Part shown: one piece after another, positions 1-7,606 of the stretch
Numbering within the stretch: position 1 is the first letter of the stretch
Layout of the letters: the number at the start of each line of letters is the position of its first letter
Assembly (NCBI GenBank): GCA_023416315.1
Contig: JAEZIA010000215.1
Coordinates: 1-20,871, forward strand
DNA length: 20,871 nt
From: Actinomycetes bacterium
GTDB taxonomy: Bacteria > Actinomycetota > Actinomycetes > Mycobacteriales > Mycobacteriaceae
Direction of reading: 5' to 3'
Position numbers and translations under genes: made by a program
Notes under the pieces: generated by a model
Told to the model about the DNA's origin: nothing
The model's database searches: none
The model's input: the letters and a program-made list of their open reading frames with translations, nothing else

Positions 1-218
1 GTCGTATAGCGATTCATGCCGCCGCCACATACCTAATGGAGATGCTTAATGAGCAACCGGCGACGCCCGCTGAATTGGCGGTGCCAGTTTCATCATTGGC
101 TAAGCAGTATCAAAGCATGCTTCTAGATCAAATAGGGAATGCCGACAGGGCAACGCTAGACGCCGACTACCACAATGCTGATTCCCTCACATCGAAAATA
201 TCCGAGGTCTGCAAGTGA
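1..218 (+). CDS. C-terminal end of an unrecognised small protein (5'-truncated by the window)
   Basis: An open frame is already running at the left edge (first full codon at base 3) and stops with TGA at 216-218, leaving 71 visible residues. There is an ATG at 36, but the frame is open upstream of it (…AIHAAATYL), so the true start is probably outside the window. The visible part is helical and acidic-to-neutral. It ends in a YHNAD-type YxxxD stretch about 14 residues before a C-terminal Cys-Lys. Its stop overlaps the GTG start of the next gene (GTGA), so the two are translationally coupled and probably belong to the same ESX-associated operon. G+C is only about 52%, well below the rest of the window. 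I do not recognise the family. A small ESX-associated partner is an inference from context only. Confidence 0.6.
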   Translation, partial: RIAIHAAATYLMEMLNEQPATPAELAVPVSSLAKQYQSMLLDQIGNADRATLDADYHNADSLTSKISEVCK

Positions 219-2434
219 CAGATCTTCCGCCAGGCCAATGGTCGCCGCTTCTCGTAGGCCATCAATGGCCTGGCGCTGCCTCACTAATCACACTCCAGTC
301 AGCGATGGCAAACAGATCTGCCACGGGTCATGCGTTCGATGCATATGCCGACGTCCTTCAGAGCACCCGGACCGGCGCGCTCGGGAGCCAAGAGGGCATC
401 ACCGCGGAGGACACTCGAGCGGCATTCCAATCTGGCGAAAGGCAGTCGCGAGATCTCGCGTCGAAATTCGGGGCGATAGCAGAGAGCTACAAGACAGCAC
501 AGCAATCAACTGAGCAACTACGCTCCGATCTCGCAGACATCGCAGCACGCGGAAACTCGGAAATAACGCAGATCCAAAACTCGTCCGAACCGGTTGCAGC
601 GAAGATCGGCAGAATCGTCAAAGTCGTGGTCTCGTCGCAATCCGAATCCAACGCCAAAGCTGCGACGCACAGCGCGACAGTTTCGAGCGCCATACAAGCA
701 GTGCTCAACCGGCAAGGCATCGACACCTCGGCGCATAATTTCGCGGAGTCCAACGGAGTCTACGTCGACGGTGAATTCGGATCACCTAATGAGGATGTAG
801 TACAGAGGCAAGTGACAAAAATGCTGGACGAGCATCCGCCGATTGGACCGAGGCCTGGCTCGTCGAGCCTTTATGGAAATGCTGAGGCCCGGCCTGCGGC
901 CGATCCCAGCCCGATGAATCCGACTGCCCTGCAGAATACTTCGAGGTCAGTATACGCGGAGGCAGAAAGCCAGCCCGCGGGTACTCAAGGTTCAATCCCT
1001 CATGTCAGCGCTTCCGACGCCGCGCTTTATGCCAGGGCCGAAGGCCCGTCGGCGGCACCGCCAGTGCCCACAACCTCACCCCAGGCGGGTTTGCCGACGC
1101 CGGCTGTGCCGAGCGGCTCGGGCGTCGGCACAGTCTCGCAGCCAGCAACTGGGGTGGGCACCGGGCAGCCCGGCATCCCTGCATTACACACCGCCCCCAC
1201 CCACGCCCTCTCCCCCGAAGGCTTCGCCCAGAACTTCAACGCCGGCTCGCAGACCGGCACGCCGATGTCGGCAGGCACCGAGGCGCTCTCCAGCAGTGCG
1301 GCGCACGCGATGCAACCGCAGGCCCCGCTACACACCGAGAGCATGGCCCCGCCCCCGATGGCGCCCACCACACCCACGGCCGCACCGATCTTCGAAACCG
1401 CCCACGCCGCACCGACTTACGACGCAGCGCAAGCACCCGTAGCCCCTCAGCCCGAGGCACCTCAGGCCTACGTCGCGGCCCCGTCCGCCCAAGCGGCCCC
1501 CATCATGCCGTCCACTGCCGCACCCGCCGCCCCGCAAGGCCCGCTGCCCGCCTACGGCGCAGACCTTCGCCCACCCGCCGCGACCGCACCAGCAAGCCCA
1601 CCGGCGATGCCCACTGCCGCCTCCCCCGCATCCGCACCCGTCCACCCCTCGACCGGCGCGCAACTCAACCAACCCGCCGTCGTCCGCCAAGCACCGACCA
1701 CGGCCGCAACCGCAGCCACCACACCGGCTGGCCTCACCGAAAACGCCTTTGCCGCAACAACTACCGGCGCCATGGCCGGCGCCAGCGCCGTACAGACTCA
1801 GGCCCAGCAGCGGCTCACCCGACTCCTCGACGCCGTCGCCCGCCAAGAACCGAAGCTGCGCTGGGCCATCGGCGACCGCGATGACGGCGACACCGTTCTG
1901 GCCACCGATCTGGCCAGCGGCTGGATCCCCCCGCACATCGAAATACCTACCGGTATCAAGCTTCTGAAGCCGGGCAGCCGCAGCAAGTCACTCGATGCCC
2001 TCCTCGGCGAGACCATTCTCACCGCCGCCTACATGCCTGGCCAATACCTCCCGCCCGCCGAGGACGTCGACCCCACCCAGATGTCCATCCGCGCCCGCGA
2101 CACCCAGCAGGTCGAGGACCTCGGCTGGGAATTGTCCCAAGCCACCAAGTGGCGCGACGGGCTGCCCCGCCTCGCCCACACCCTGGCCAAAGCGGCATCG
2201 ACCGGCACCGGCTACCTCGACTCTGAAGTAGACCTGCTGCGCGATCACCTGGCCACCGTCGCAGCCCAGGTCATGGGTGACTACCCCGATCATGTGGACG
2301 CGGCTATCGTCGGCAACTGGCAGCTCTTGGCGACCATCGACGCCCTCATCAAGGGTGAAAAAACTGCTGCCAACTACCACTTCGCGTGGTTTCAGGCCCT
2401 GAACCTGGCGCTGAAGGGAGAGGTGCACCGATGA
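215..2434 (+). CDS. EspK-like ESX (type VII) secretion-associated protein, DUF5631/DUF5632 C-terminus
   Basis: This 739-residue protein has three parts. Residues about 10-200 form a helical, Gln/Ser/Ala-rich N-terminal domain (WPGAASLITLQSAM, then a long amphipathic region). Residues about 200-530 are a low-complexity Pro/Ala/Thr linker. Residues about 530-739 resemble the C-terminus of EspK (Rv3879c) and Rv0026, with the marks KLRWAIGDRDDGDTVLATDL, GWIPPHIEIP, PGQYLPP and, at the end, NYHFAWFQAL. EspK is known as an ESX-1-associated chaperone-like protein of about 730 residues, so the length fits. The exact role here is unknown. The start is GTG at 215, overlapping the previous stop, with GAGGT at 204-208 as ribosome site. 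The 3' end overlaps the next ATG (ATGA, 2431-2434). The 5' third is about 56% G+C and the rest about 70% or more, suggesting that the N-terminal part has a different history. No core ESX gene (EccC, EsxA/B, mycosin) is visible in the window. Confidence 0.8.
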   Translation: MTDLPPGQWSPLLVGHQWPGAASLITLQSAMANRSATGHAFDAYADVLQSTRTGALGSQEGITAEDTRAAFQSGERQSRDLASKFGAIAESYKTAQQSTEQLRSDLADIAARGNSEITQIQNSSEPVAAKIGRIVKVVVSSQSESNAKAATHSATVSSAIQAVLNRQGIDTSAHNFAESNGVYVDGEFGSPNEDVVQRQVTKMLDEHPPIGPRPGSSSLYGNAEARPAADPSPMNPTALQNTSRSVYAEAESQPAGTQGSIPHVSASDAALYARAEGPSAAPPVPTTSPQAGLPTPAVPSGSGVGTVSQPATGVGTGQPGIPALHTAPTHALSPEGFAQNFNAGSQTGTPMSAGTEALSSSAAHAMQPQAPLHTESMAPPPMAPTTPTAAPIFETAHAAPTYDAAQAPVAPQPEAPQAYVAAPSAQAAPIMPSTAAPAAPQGPLPAYGADLRPPAATAPASPPAMPTAASPASAPVHPSTGAQLNQPAVVRQAPTTAATAATTPAGLTENAFAATTTGAMAGASAVQTQAQQRLTRLLDAVARQEPKLRWAIGDRDDGDTVLATDLASGWIPPHIEIPTGIKLLKPGSRSKSLDALLGETILTAAYMPGQYLPPAEDVDPTQMSIRARDTQQVEDLGWELSQATKWRDGLPRLAHTLAKAASTGTGYLDSEVDLLRDHLATVAAQVMGDYPDHVDAAIVGNWQLLATIDALIKGEKTAANYHFAWFQALNLALKGEVHR

Positions 2435-3396
2435 CGGGTGGACAGCTCAACGCGAACGCGGGTCAGTACCAGGCGGCCAACGGCATGAATCTCGCTCCAC
2501 CGCCCATCAGCTCCGACCCGCTCGTCGCGGGAGTAACCCCCATCGAGCAACTGCTGCGTGTCCTCGGCTTGGCCGCCAATCTCGGTGACCCCAAGGACAA
2601 CAGCGAAAGCATCGAGGAACACGCCAAGCGTGACTCCAAGACCGCCGAAGCGGCCGCGAAGTTCCCCGCCCAGGACGAGCAGGCCAGCGCCGAGATGAAA
2701 GGCGTCGCCGGGCAGGGCCAAGCCGACCAGATGGCCCAGCAGCTTCCGCAGATGGCCTCCCAGCTTGCTGGTGCGTTAGCCGGCGCGATGGGCGGCGCCC
2801 TGCAACCGCTTGCCCAGATCCCCCAACAGCTGGCCCAGGGCGCACAGCAAGCGATGCAGACCGGCATGGGCATGATGCAGCAGGCCGGCGGTGCCTCCGC
2901 GCAGCTCGACAAGGCGAGCCTCACCGACCCGGCGCTGGGCGATTTCGGTGAGACGATGGGCGAAATGGGTTCTGGCGGTGGCAGTTCCGGCGGCGGGGGC
3001 GGCGGTATCGGTGGCACCACACCGACCGCGATGCTCGGCCCGCCCCCGGTTCCCTCCCCGGGCACGTCGCCGTCGTCGGCCAACACCGTGACCCCGCCGC
3101 CACGGGTGGCCGCACCGGCCTCGGCGCCCGTCGGTGGGATGGGCGGCATGCCGATGATCCCGCCCGGTGCGATGCACGGGGCCGCCGGATCGGAGAAGGA
3201 CGCCAAGACCGACACCAAGCGGGTGTCGGTTCCGACCGTGAAGAACGGCGCACCGGTGCAAGGCCGCATCACCGCCCCGCCACCTGCCAACCCTCAGGTG
3301 ACCAAGAAGGTCGACGGCAAGCCGGTCGCCACCAGGCGCATCCTTCTTCCCGACAGCAAGCCCACGGACGAGGCATCCGGCGAGCCCAAGTCCTGA
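2431..3396 (+). CDS. EspJ-like Ala/Gln/Gly/Pro-rich ESX-associated protein
   Basis: A protein of 321 residues, starting at ATG 2431 inside the previous stop (ATGA) with AGGGAGAGG just upstream. An in-frame start at 2386 would lie 45 bases inside the espK-like gene and is less likely. Residues 1-45 contain a short hydrophobic helix (GVTPIEQLLRVLGLAAN). Residues 58-90 form a charged helix (EEHAKRDSKTAEAAAKF). Residues 95-155 are Gln/Ala/Met-rich helices, 181-195 are almost pure Gly/Ser, and about 200-321 are Pro-rich and then basic. This layout resembles EspJ (Rv3878), which lies beside espK in the ESX-1 locus of M. tuberculosis, but I see no residue-level match strong enough to assign the name. 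Cotranscription with the espK-like gene suggests that the two products act together. The gap to the next gene is 18 bases, with what looks like a separate promoter. Confidence 0.65.
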   Translation: MTGGQLNANAGQYQAANGMNLAPPPISSDPLVAGVTPIEQLLRVLGLAANLGDPKDNSESIEEHAKRDSKTAEAAAKFPAQDEQASAEMKGVAGQGQADQMAQQLPQMASQLAGALAGAMGGALQPLAQIPQQLAQGAQQAMQTGMGMMQQAGGASAQLDKASLTDPALGDFGETMGEMGSGGGSSGGGGGGIGGTTPTAMLGPPPVPSPGTSPSSANTVTPPPRVAAPASAPVGGMGGMPMIPPGAMHGAAGSEKDAKTDTKRVSVPTVKNGAPVQGRITAPPPANPQVTKKVDGKPVATRRILLPDSKPTDEASGEPKS

Positions 3397-3402
3397 TCCA
3401 GC

Positions 3403-3414
3403 TACCTTGGAGCG
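3403..3414 (+). promoter_or_regulatory. Candidate leaderless promoter -10 for the PAP2/DAGK gene
   Basis: TACCTT at 3403-3408 fits the mycobacterial TANNNT -10 element and sits 6 bases before ATG 3415, the spacing that puts the transcription start at or next to the start codon. GGAG at 3409-3412 is only 2 bases from the ATG, too close to be a normal ribosome site, which also favours a leaderless mRNA. No good -35 is visible. The call is inferred from spacing alone. Confidence 0.45.
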
Positions 3415-4905
3415 ATGACATCGCGAAGCTTGCTAGAGGGTCAGGGCATCCGTCAGATCACGGGCGGGCTGGGCACGCTGGACCGCGAGGTGTTCGAGGC
3501 CGTCGCGGAGTCACCGAGCTTGCTGCTGGATAAGGCGATGCCGATCCTGACCCGTGCCGCCGACCACTCCAAGCTGTGGTTCGCCATCGCAGCGGCCATG
3601 GCGGCGACGGGCTCTCCGTCGGTGCGCCGCGGCGCCGGTCGCGGGGTGGCCACGCTGGCCGTCACCAGCCTGGTAACCAACCAGTTCGCCAAGCGGATTT
3701 GGAAGCGTCCCCGCCCGAACCGCACCCTGGTGCCGCTGGTGCGCCAGGCCCGGAGAATGCCGACGTCGAACTCGCTTCCCTCCGGGCATTCGGCCAGCGC
3801 GGCCGCCTTCGCCGTCGCCGTCGGTCTGGAGACTCCGCCGTTGGGCCTGGGCCTGGCCCTGCTCGCGGGCCTGGTGGGCCTATCCCGAGTGGCCACCGGC
3901 GCGCACTACCCCGGCGACGTCTTCGCCGGGTTCGGTATCGGCGCCGCGATCGCCGTGCTCGGCGGCCGGCTGGTCCCGCCCATCGTGCCCGCCAAACTGC
4001 CATCGACCGAGCCGCTGCTGGTCGACACCCCCGAACGCCCCGAAGGCGAGGGCGTGGTGCTGGTCATCAACCCGGCGTCGGGCAGCGGTACCGGTACCCG
4101 GGTCATCGACGAGGTCCGCGAGAAGCTGCCCAAGGCCGAGATCGTCGAGCTCGGCGAGGACGACAACCCCGAGACCGTGCTGAAAGAGGCCGCCCAACGC
4201 GCCCAGGTGCTCGGGGTCGGCGGCGGCGACGGGACGGTGTCGTGCGCGGCCACCGTGGCGATCTCGGCCGGGCTGCCGCTGGCGGTCTTCCCGTCCGGGA
4301 CGTTCAACCACTTCGCCAAGGACATCGGTTGTGACACCGTCGATCGCACCGTGACGGCGATCCGCTCCGGCAGTGTGTCCTGCGTCGATCTGGTCTGCCT
4401 CAACGAGGACCAGATGGTGATCAACACCGCCAGCATCGGGGCCTACCCCATGTTCGTGCGAACCCGAGAAAAGCTCGAACACAAGATCGGTAAACCGTTG
4501 GCGGGTCTCTACGCGATGCTGCACACCCTGCGCCACGGAACCCCGGTTCGAATCCGCTTCGACAACAAGACACTTCAGACGTCGTTGTTCTTCCTGGGCA
4601 ATTCCGTCTATCTGCCATCAGGTTTCGCACCCGCCCGGCGGACCCGCATGGACGACGGGCTGCTCGACGTCCGCATTCTGGAGACTGGCAAGCGGTTCAG
4701 CCGGCTGCGCATCCTCGCCGCCGTCGCGCTCGGCCGCCTGGAACGCAGCCCGCTCTACCACGAGATCCAGGCGCCGGAGTTCTCGTTCGAGGCTGTCGAC
4801 GGACCGACGCCGCTGGCGCGTGACGGCGAGGTCGGCGACACCTATGACAAGGCCAGCTTCACCGCACGCTATCGAGTGCTGCCGGTGTTTCGGCCGCTGA
4901 CGTGA
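3415..4905 (+). CDS. Bifunctional PAP2-family phosphatase / diacylglycerol (lipid) kinase fusion
   Basis: A 496-residue fusion. The N-terminal PAP2 half has the three acid-phosphatase motifs: K93-x6-R100-P101, P122-S-G-H125, and S157-R158-x5-H164-x3-D168. It has several hydrophobic segments between about 52 and 190. The C-terminal half from about 213 is a DAGK catalytic domain with VLVINPASGSGTGT at the nucleotide site, GGGDGT at 269-274 and PSGTFNHFAKD at 293-303, followed by the usual DAGK/YegS-type C-terminal sandwich. Known activities of the two families are dephosphorylation of lipid phosphates or undecaprenyl-PP-type substrates and phosphorylation of lipid alcohols, so the protein could interconvert a phospholipid headgroup or act in sequence. 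The substrate cannot be told from sequence. The fusion is common in Actinobacteria. Its last 47 bases overlap the convergent PAP2 gene. Confidence 0.9.
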   Translation: MTSRSLLEGQGIRQITGGLGTLDREVFEAVAESPSLLLDKAMPILTRAADHSKLWFAIAAAMAATGSPSVRRGAGRGVATLAVTSLVTNQFAKRIWKRPRPNRTLVPLVRQARRMPTSNSLPSGHSASAAAFAVAVGLETPPLGLGLALLAGLVGLSRVATGAHYPGDVFAGFGIGAAIAVLGGRLVPPIVPAKLPSTEPLLVDTPERPEGEGVVLVINPASGSGTGTRVIDEVREKLPKAEIVELGEDDNPETVLKEAAQRAQVLGVGGGDGTVSCAATVAISAGLPLAVFPSGTFNHFAKDIGCDTVDRTVTAIRSGSVSCVDLVCLNEDQMVINTASIGAYPMFVRTREKLEHKIGKPLAGLYAMLHTLRHGTPVRIRFDNKTLQTSLFFLGNSVYLPSGFAPARRTRMDDGLLDVRILETGKRFSRLRILAAVALGRLERSPLYHEIQAPEFSFEAVDGPTPLARDGEVGDTYDKASFTARYRVLPVFRPLT

Positions 4906-5527
4906 GCGGGCGCGGCGGCACCAGCCGCACGCACAGCAGGTAGAAGAGGTAGCCGAGCGCCCACCCGGCCAGCACATCGGACGGGTGGTGGACGTTGAGC
5001 ACCACCCGCGCCGCACCGACCACGAAGATCAGCGCGCCCCCGACGACGCTCAGCCACAGCTTCAGCCGCGGCGACAGATGCGGCCACGCCACCGTCAACA
5101 GGGCCAGCACGCCGACCATCACGCCCAGCGCGTGCCCGGACGGGAACGACGTCGACGACCCGTGGGCCAGCGCCGTCGCCGGGCGCGGCCGACCGGCGAG
5201 GAACTTCGCGCCCACCACGACCAGCCCCATCATTCCGACGCTGACCACCAGAAACAGCGCGGTGGACAGCTTCCGGCGGATCAGCGCGACGATGATCAAC
5301 GCCAGCGCAACCACCCGGAACCCGTTCGGCCCGAACACCACGCAAAACACCACCCAGAACGACACCCAACCGGGATTCTTGGCCCCGATGTTGTGCGCAG
5401 CCTGAAGGAGGTCGGTGTCGACCACGTCCAGCCAACCCCAGTTCAGCGCATAGCCGACCCACATCGCCGCGTAGATCGCTACGGCGACGACGACCGATGC
5501 AATCACCCACGATTTTTTCGATGCCAT
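4859..5527 (-). CDS. PAP2-family integral membrane phosphatase (Rv0308-like)
   Basis: A protein of 222 residues from ATG 5527, which is MASKKSWVI followed immediately by a first membrane helix (about 7-28). The open frame continues upstream to 5650 but would then run through the divergent gene, so the shorter form is preferred. Motifs are K108-x6-R115-P116, P129-S-G-H132 and R174-x5-H180-x3-D184 (Ala rather than the usual Ser precedes R174). About six hydrophobic helices can be seen. The family hydrolyses phosphate monoesters or pyrophosphates of lipids at the membrane. Orientation next to the 160-residue unknown gene matches the recalled pair Rv0307c/Rv0308 in M. tuberculosis. The 3' end overlaps the convergent PAP2/DAGK gene by 47 bases, and both reading frames look intact there. 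GAAGAAGGG directly before the ATG is too close to be an ideal ribosome site. Confidence 0.85.
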   Translation of the reverse strand: MASKKSWVIASVVVAVAIYAAMWVGYALNWGWLDVVDTDLLQAAHNIGAKNPGWVSFWVVFCVVFGPNGFRVVALALIIVALIRRKLSTALFLVVSVGMMGLVVVGAKFLAGRPRPATALAHGSSTSFPSGHALGVMVGVLALLTVAWPHLSPRLKLWLSVVGGALIFVVGAARVVLNVHHPSDVLAGWALGYLFYLLCVRLVPPRPLTSAAETPAALDSVR

Positions 5528-5567
5528 CCCTTCTTCAGTACCACGGGTGTCTGGCACCATCGTCGGG

Positions 5568-6050
5568 GTGGCTGTTTTCCTACGCCGACTATTCGGCATC
5601 GGCAAGCTCCCGCGAGCGATGCGCGATGAATTCGAGAGCGAGGGCATCATCTACCTCGCCGACTACGTCGCGGTCACCCGTCGCTTCAGCGGCAAGGTCC
5701 CGGGGTTGCGCGCCAACGGGGCAGTCGCCAGCTACGTCGGATCACTGGTCTTCACCTCGCAGCGCGCCGTCGCGACGCTGTCGAGCGTGCCCAAAGTGGC
5801 CGGACGCACCATGGACGCCCGATGGAGTGACCGGCAGGAAGGCGCGGTCAAGGTCGAGATATCGGCCGGCGGAGTCGCTTTGGCCGTCGACGTCGCCGAT
5901 GTCGACCCGCAGTTCAGCGGGCACTTGTCACTCACCTACAAAGTCGACCTCCCCGACGATGTCCTCAATCGCCTGCCCACCCGGCAGTTGGCATTCGACG
6001 TCCCGCCGGAATACGTCTATCGCGCGGTCGGAGTACCACACAACCCGTGA
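5568..6050 (+). CDS. Conserved mycobacterial protein of unknown function (Rv0307c-like)
   Basis: A protein of 160 residues from GTG 5568. A GTG at 5547 in the same frame would give 167. The shorter form is preferred because it matches the recalled length of Rv0307c and leaves a 40-base divergent gap to the PAP2 gene. The sequence begins with a basic-hydrophobic stretch (AVFLRRLFGIGKLP), then has MRDEFESEGIIYLADYVAVT and a beta-rich body with repeated short strands such as YVGSLVFTSQRAVATL. No signal peptide, membrane helix or catalytic motif is evident. I cannot assign a function. The beta-rich pattern resembles small PH-like or lipid-binding folds, but that is only an impression. The gene is followed by a 112-base gap before the sulfatase. 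Confidence 0.7.
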   Translation: MAVFLRRLFGIGKLPRAMRDEFESEGIIYLADYVAVTRRFSGKVPGLRANGAVASYVGSLVFTSQRAVATLSSVPKVAGRTMDARWSDRQEGAVKVEISAGGVALAVDVADVDPQFSGHLSLTYKVDLPDDVLNRLPTRQLAFDVPPEYVYRAVGVPHNP

Positions 6051-6162
6051 CCCGCACGACGACCAAACTCCGGTGGTGAATAACCCTTGCGCTCGACACC
6101 GGATGCAGGCACCGTCAGCCGACGAGGCAAGCTAGACCTCGACGAGCCGAACGGAGGCATGC

Positions 6163-7539
6163 GTGACCCAGGACAACCTGCTGATCGTCCACTGGCACGA
6201 TCTGGGCCGCTGCCTCGGCGTATACGGGTATCCAGGAGTGCACAGTCCGCGTCTGGACCAGCTGGCGGCCGAGGGCATTGTGTTCACCCGGGCTCACGCC
6301 ACCGCGCCGTTGTGCTCCCCGTCGCGTGGCTCGCTGTTCACCGGCCGCTACCCACACAGCAACGGCTTGGTCGGTCTGGCTCACCACGGCTTCGAGTACC
6401 GCGCCGGAGTTCGCACACTGCCACACATACTGCGCGACAATGGCTGGTACTCAGCCCTTTTCGGAATGCAGCACGAAACATCGTTCCCGGCGCGATTGGG
6501 TTACGACGAATTCGACGTCTCCAACTCCTACTGCGAGTACGTCGTCGCGCGGGCCCAGGAGTGGCTGACCGAGAGCGCGCCGATCGAGCAGGACCAGCCG
6601 TTCCTGCTCACCGCCGGGTTCTTCGAGACCCATCGTCCCTATCCGCGCGACCGCTACGAGCCGGCCGACACGTCCGACGTCGACGTGCCCGACTTTCTGC
6701 CGGATACCCCGGCGGTCCGCGGCGACCTTGCCGAGTTCTACGGCTCGATCGCCGTCGCCGACGCCGCGGTCGGCCGGCTGCTGGACACCCTCGCCGAGAC
6801 CGGCCTCGATGCCACCACCTGGGTGGTGTTCCTCACCGACCACGGCCCGGCGTTCCCACGCGCCAAATCCACCCTCTACGACGCCGGAACAGGCATCGCG
6901 ACAATCATCCGCCCACCGCGGCGGCTTCTGAATAGACCGTTCGTCTACGACGAATTGTTCAGCGGAGTGGATCTGCTTCCGACGTTGCTGGAGCTGGTCG
7001 ACATCACCCCGGGGGACGACATCGAGGGTCTGTCCCACGCCGCGAATCTGCTTGCGGGACAGCAAAACCCGGTTCGCGATCACATCTACACCGAGAAGAC
7101 CTATCACGACTCCTACGACCCGATCCGGGCCATCCGCACCAAGAAGTACAGCTACATCGAGAACTACGCGCAACGCCCGCTGCTCGACCTGCCGCTCGAC
7201 ATCGAGGAAAGCCCCTCGGGCCACGCGGTCGAATCGTTCATCAAGACCCCCCGCCCGGCACGCGAGCTCTACGACCTGGAAGCCGACCCTGCCGAGTCGA
7301 CCAACCTGCTGACCACCGATGCCAGCGTCGAGGCTGAAGCCATCGCCGACGAACTCGCGGTCCGACTCAACGACTGGCGACAGAAGACCGGCGATGCGAT
7401 TCCGTCGGAGTTTGCCGGCACCCGGATCGCGGCCCGCTACACCGAAACGTATTTCCAAATCCACGGCCTCACGCTGACGAGTAGGTCGGCACTGGCCTCC
7501 GAGCGTGGCCTCGACGATGAAGTTGTTTCCCAGCAATAA
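6163..7539 (+). CDS. Sulfatase (formylglycine-dependent, alkaline-phosphatase superfamily; Rv0296c-like)
   Basis: A protein of 458 residues. The start is GTG 6163, preceded by GGAGG at 6153-6157 with 5-base spacing. The nearby ATG at 6159 is out of frame. Known sulfatases hydrolyse sulfate esters using a formylglycine made from Cys in C-x-P-S-R. Here it is C51-S-P-S-R55 in APLCSPSRGSLFTGRYPHSNG. Downstream LTDHG and the RAKSTLYDAGTG region match the family's metal and Lys sites. The first metal motif reads IVHWHDLGR, that is H12-D13 where most sulfatases have Asp-Asp. C-terminal marks TKKYSYIENY and ARELYDLEADPAESTNL are typical of choline-sulfatase/N-sulfohydrolase-like members. There is no signal peptide, so it is probably cytosolic. 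Its placement before stf0 parallels Rv0296c-Rv0295c and suggests a role in turning over a sulfated metabolite, perhaps trehalose-2-sulfate or a derived lipid. The substrate is inferred only. Confidence 0.88.
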   Translation: MTQDNLLIVHWHDLGRCLGVYGYPGVHSPRLDQLAAEGIVFTRAHATAPLCSPSRGSLFTGRYPHSNGLVGLAHHGFEYRAGVRTLPHILRDNGWYSALFGMQHETSFPARLGYDEFDVSNSYCEYVVARAQEWLTESAPIEQDQPFLLTAGFFETHRPYPRDRYEPADTSDVDVPDFLPDTPAVRGDLAEFYGSIAVADAAVGRLLDTLAETGLDATTWVVFLTDHGPAFPRAKSTLYDAGTGIATIIRPPRRLLNRPFVYDELFSGVDLLPTLLELVDITPGDDIEGLSHAANLLAGQQNPVRDHIYTEKTYHDSYDPIRAIRTKKYSYIENYAQRPLLDLPLDIEESPSGHAVESFIKTPRPARELYDLEADPAESTNLLTTDASVEAEAIADELAVRLNDWRQKTGDAIPSEFAGTRIAARYTETYFQIHGLTLTSRSALASERGLDDEVVSQQ

Positions 7540-7593
7540 TTTTCGTCACTCGGAGTTTAATTTTTGACGTCGGCGTCGCTCTCTGACTGCCAC

Positions 7594-7606
7594 TAGGCTT
7601 CGGGTC
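7594..7606 (+). promoter_or_regulatory. Candidate leaderless promoter -10 for stf0
   Basis: TAGGCT at 7594-7599 is a TANNNT -10 element followed by exactly 7 bases and then ATG 7607, the arrangement of leaderless mycobacterial transcripts. No ribosome site precedes the ATG. The 67-base gap after the sulfatase is AT-rich (TAATTTT, TTTAATTTTTGACG), so stf0-cysD-cysNC is probably transcribed independently of the sulfatase, at least in part. Confidence 0.5.

Noticed and set aside
1300..1740. Pro/Ala-rich tract of the espK-like gene as a DNA tandem repeat
   Set aside because: The protein is low-complexity, but the codons vary and no fixed repeat unit can be traced at DNA level.
5561..5650. Longer N-terminus of the minus-strand PAP2 protein back to 5650
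   Set aside because: It would overlap the divergent unknown gene, and the added residues are Ser/Arg-rich with no membrane character. A normal PAP2 start with a helix begins at 5527.
6451..7536. 361-codon minus-strand open frame opposite the sulfatase
   Set aside because: The composition is that of an antisense shadow, no family is recognisable, and the plus-strand sulfatase motifs are continuous through it.
7564..7569. TTGACG as the -35 of the stf0 promoter
   Set aside because: The spacing to TAGGCT is 24 bases, well beyond the 16-19 used by the main sigma factor.
7540..7606. AT-rich stretch after the sulfatase as a Rho-independent terminator
   Set aside because: There are T-runs but no GC-rich inverted repeat before them, so no terminator is called.
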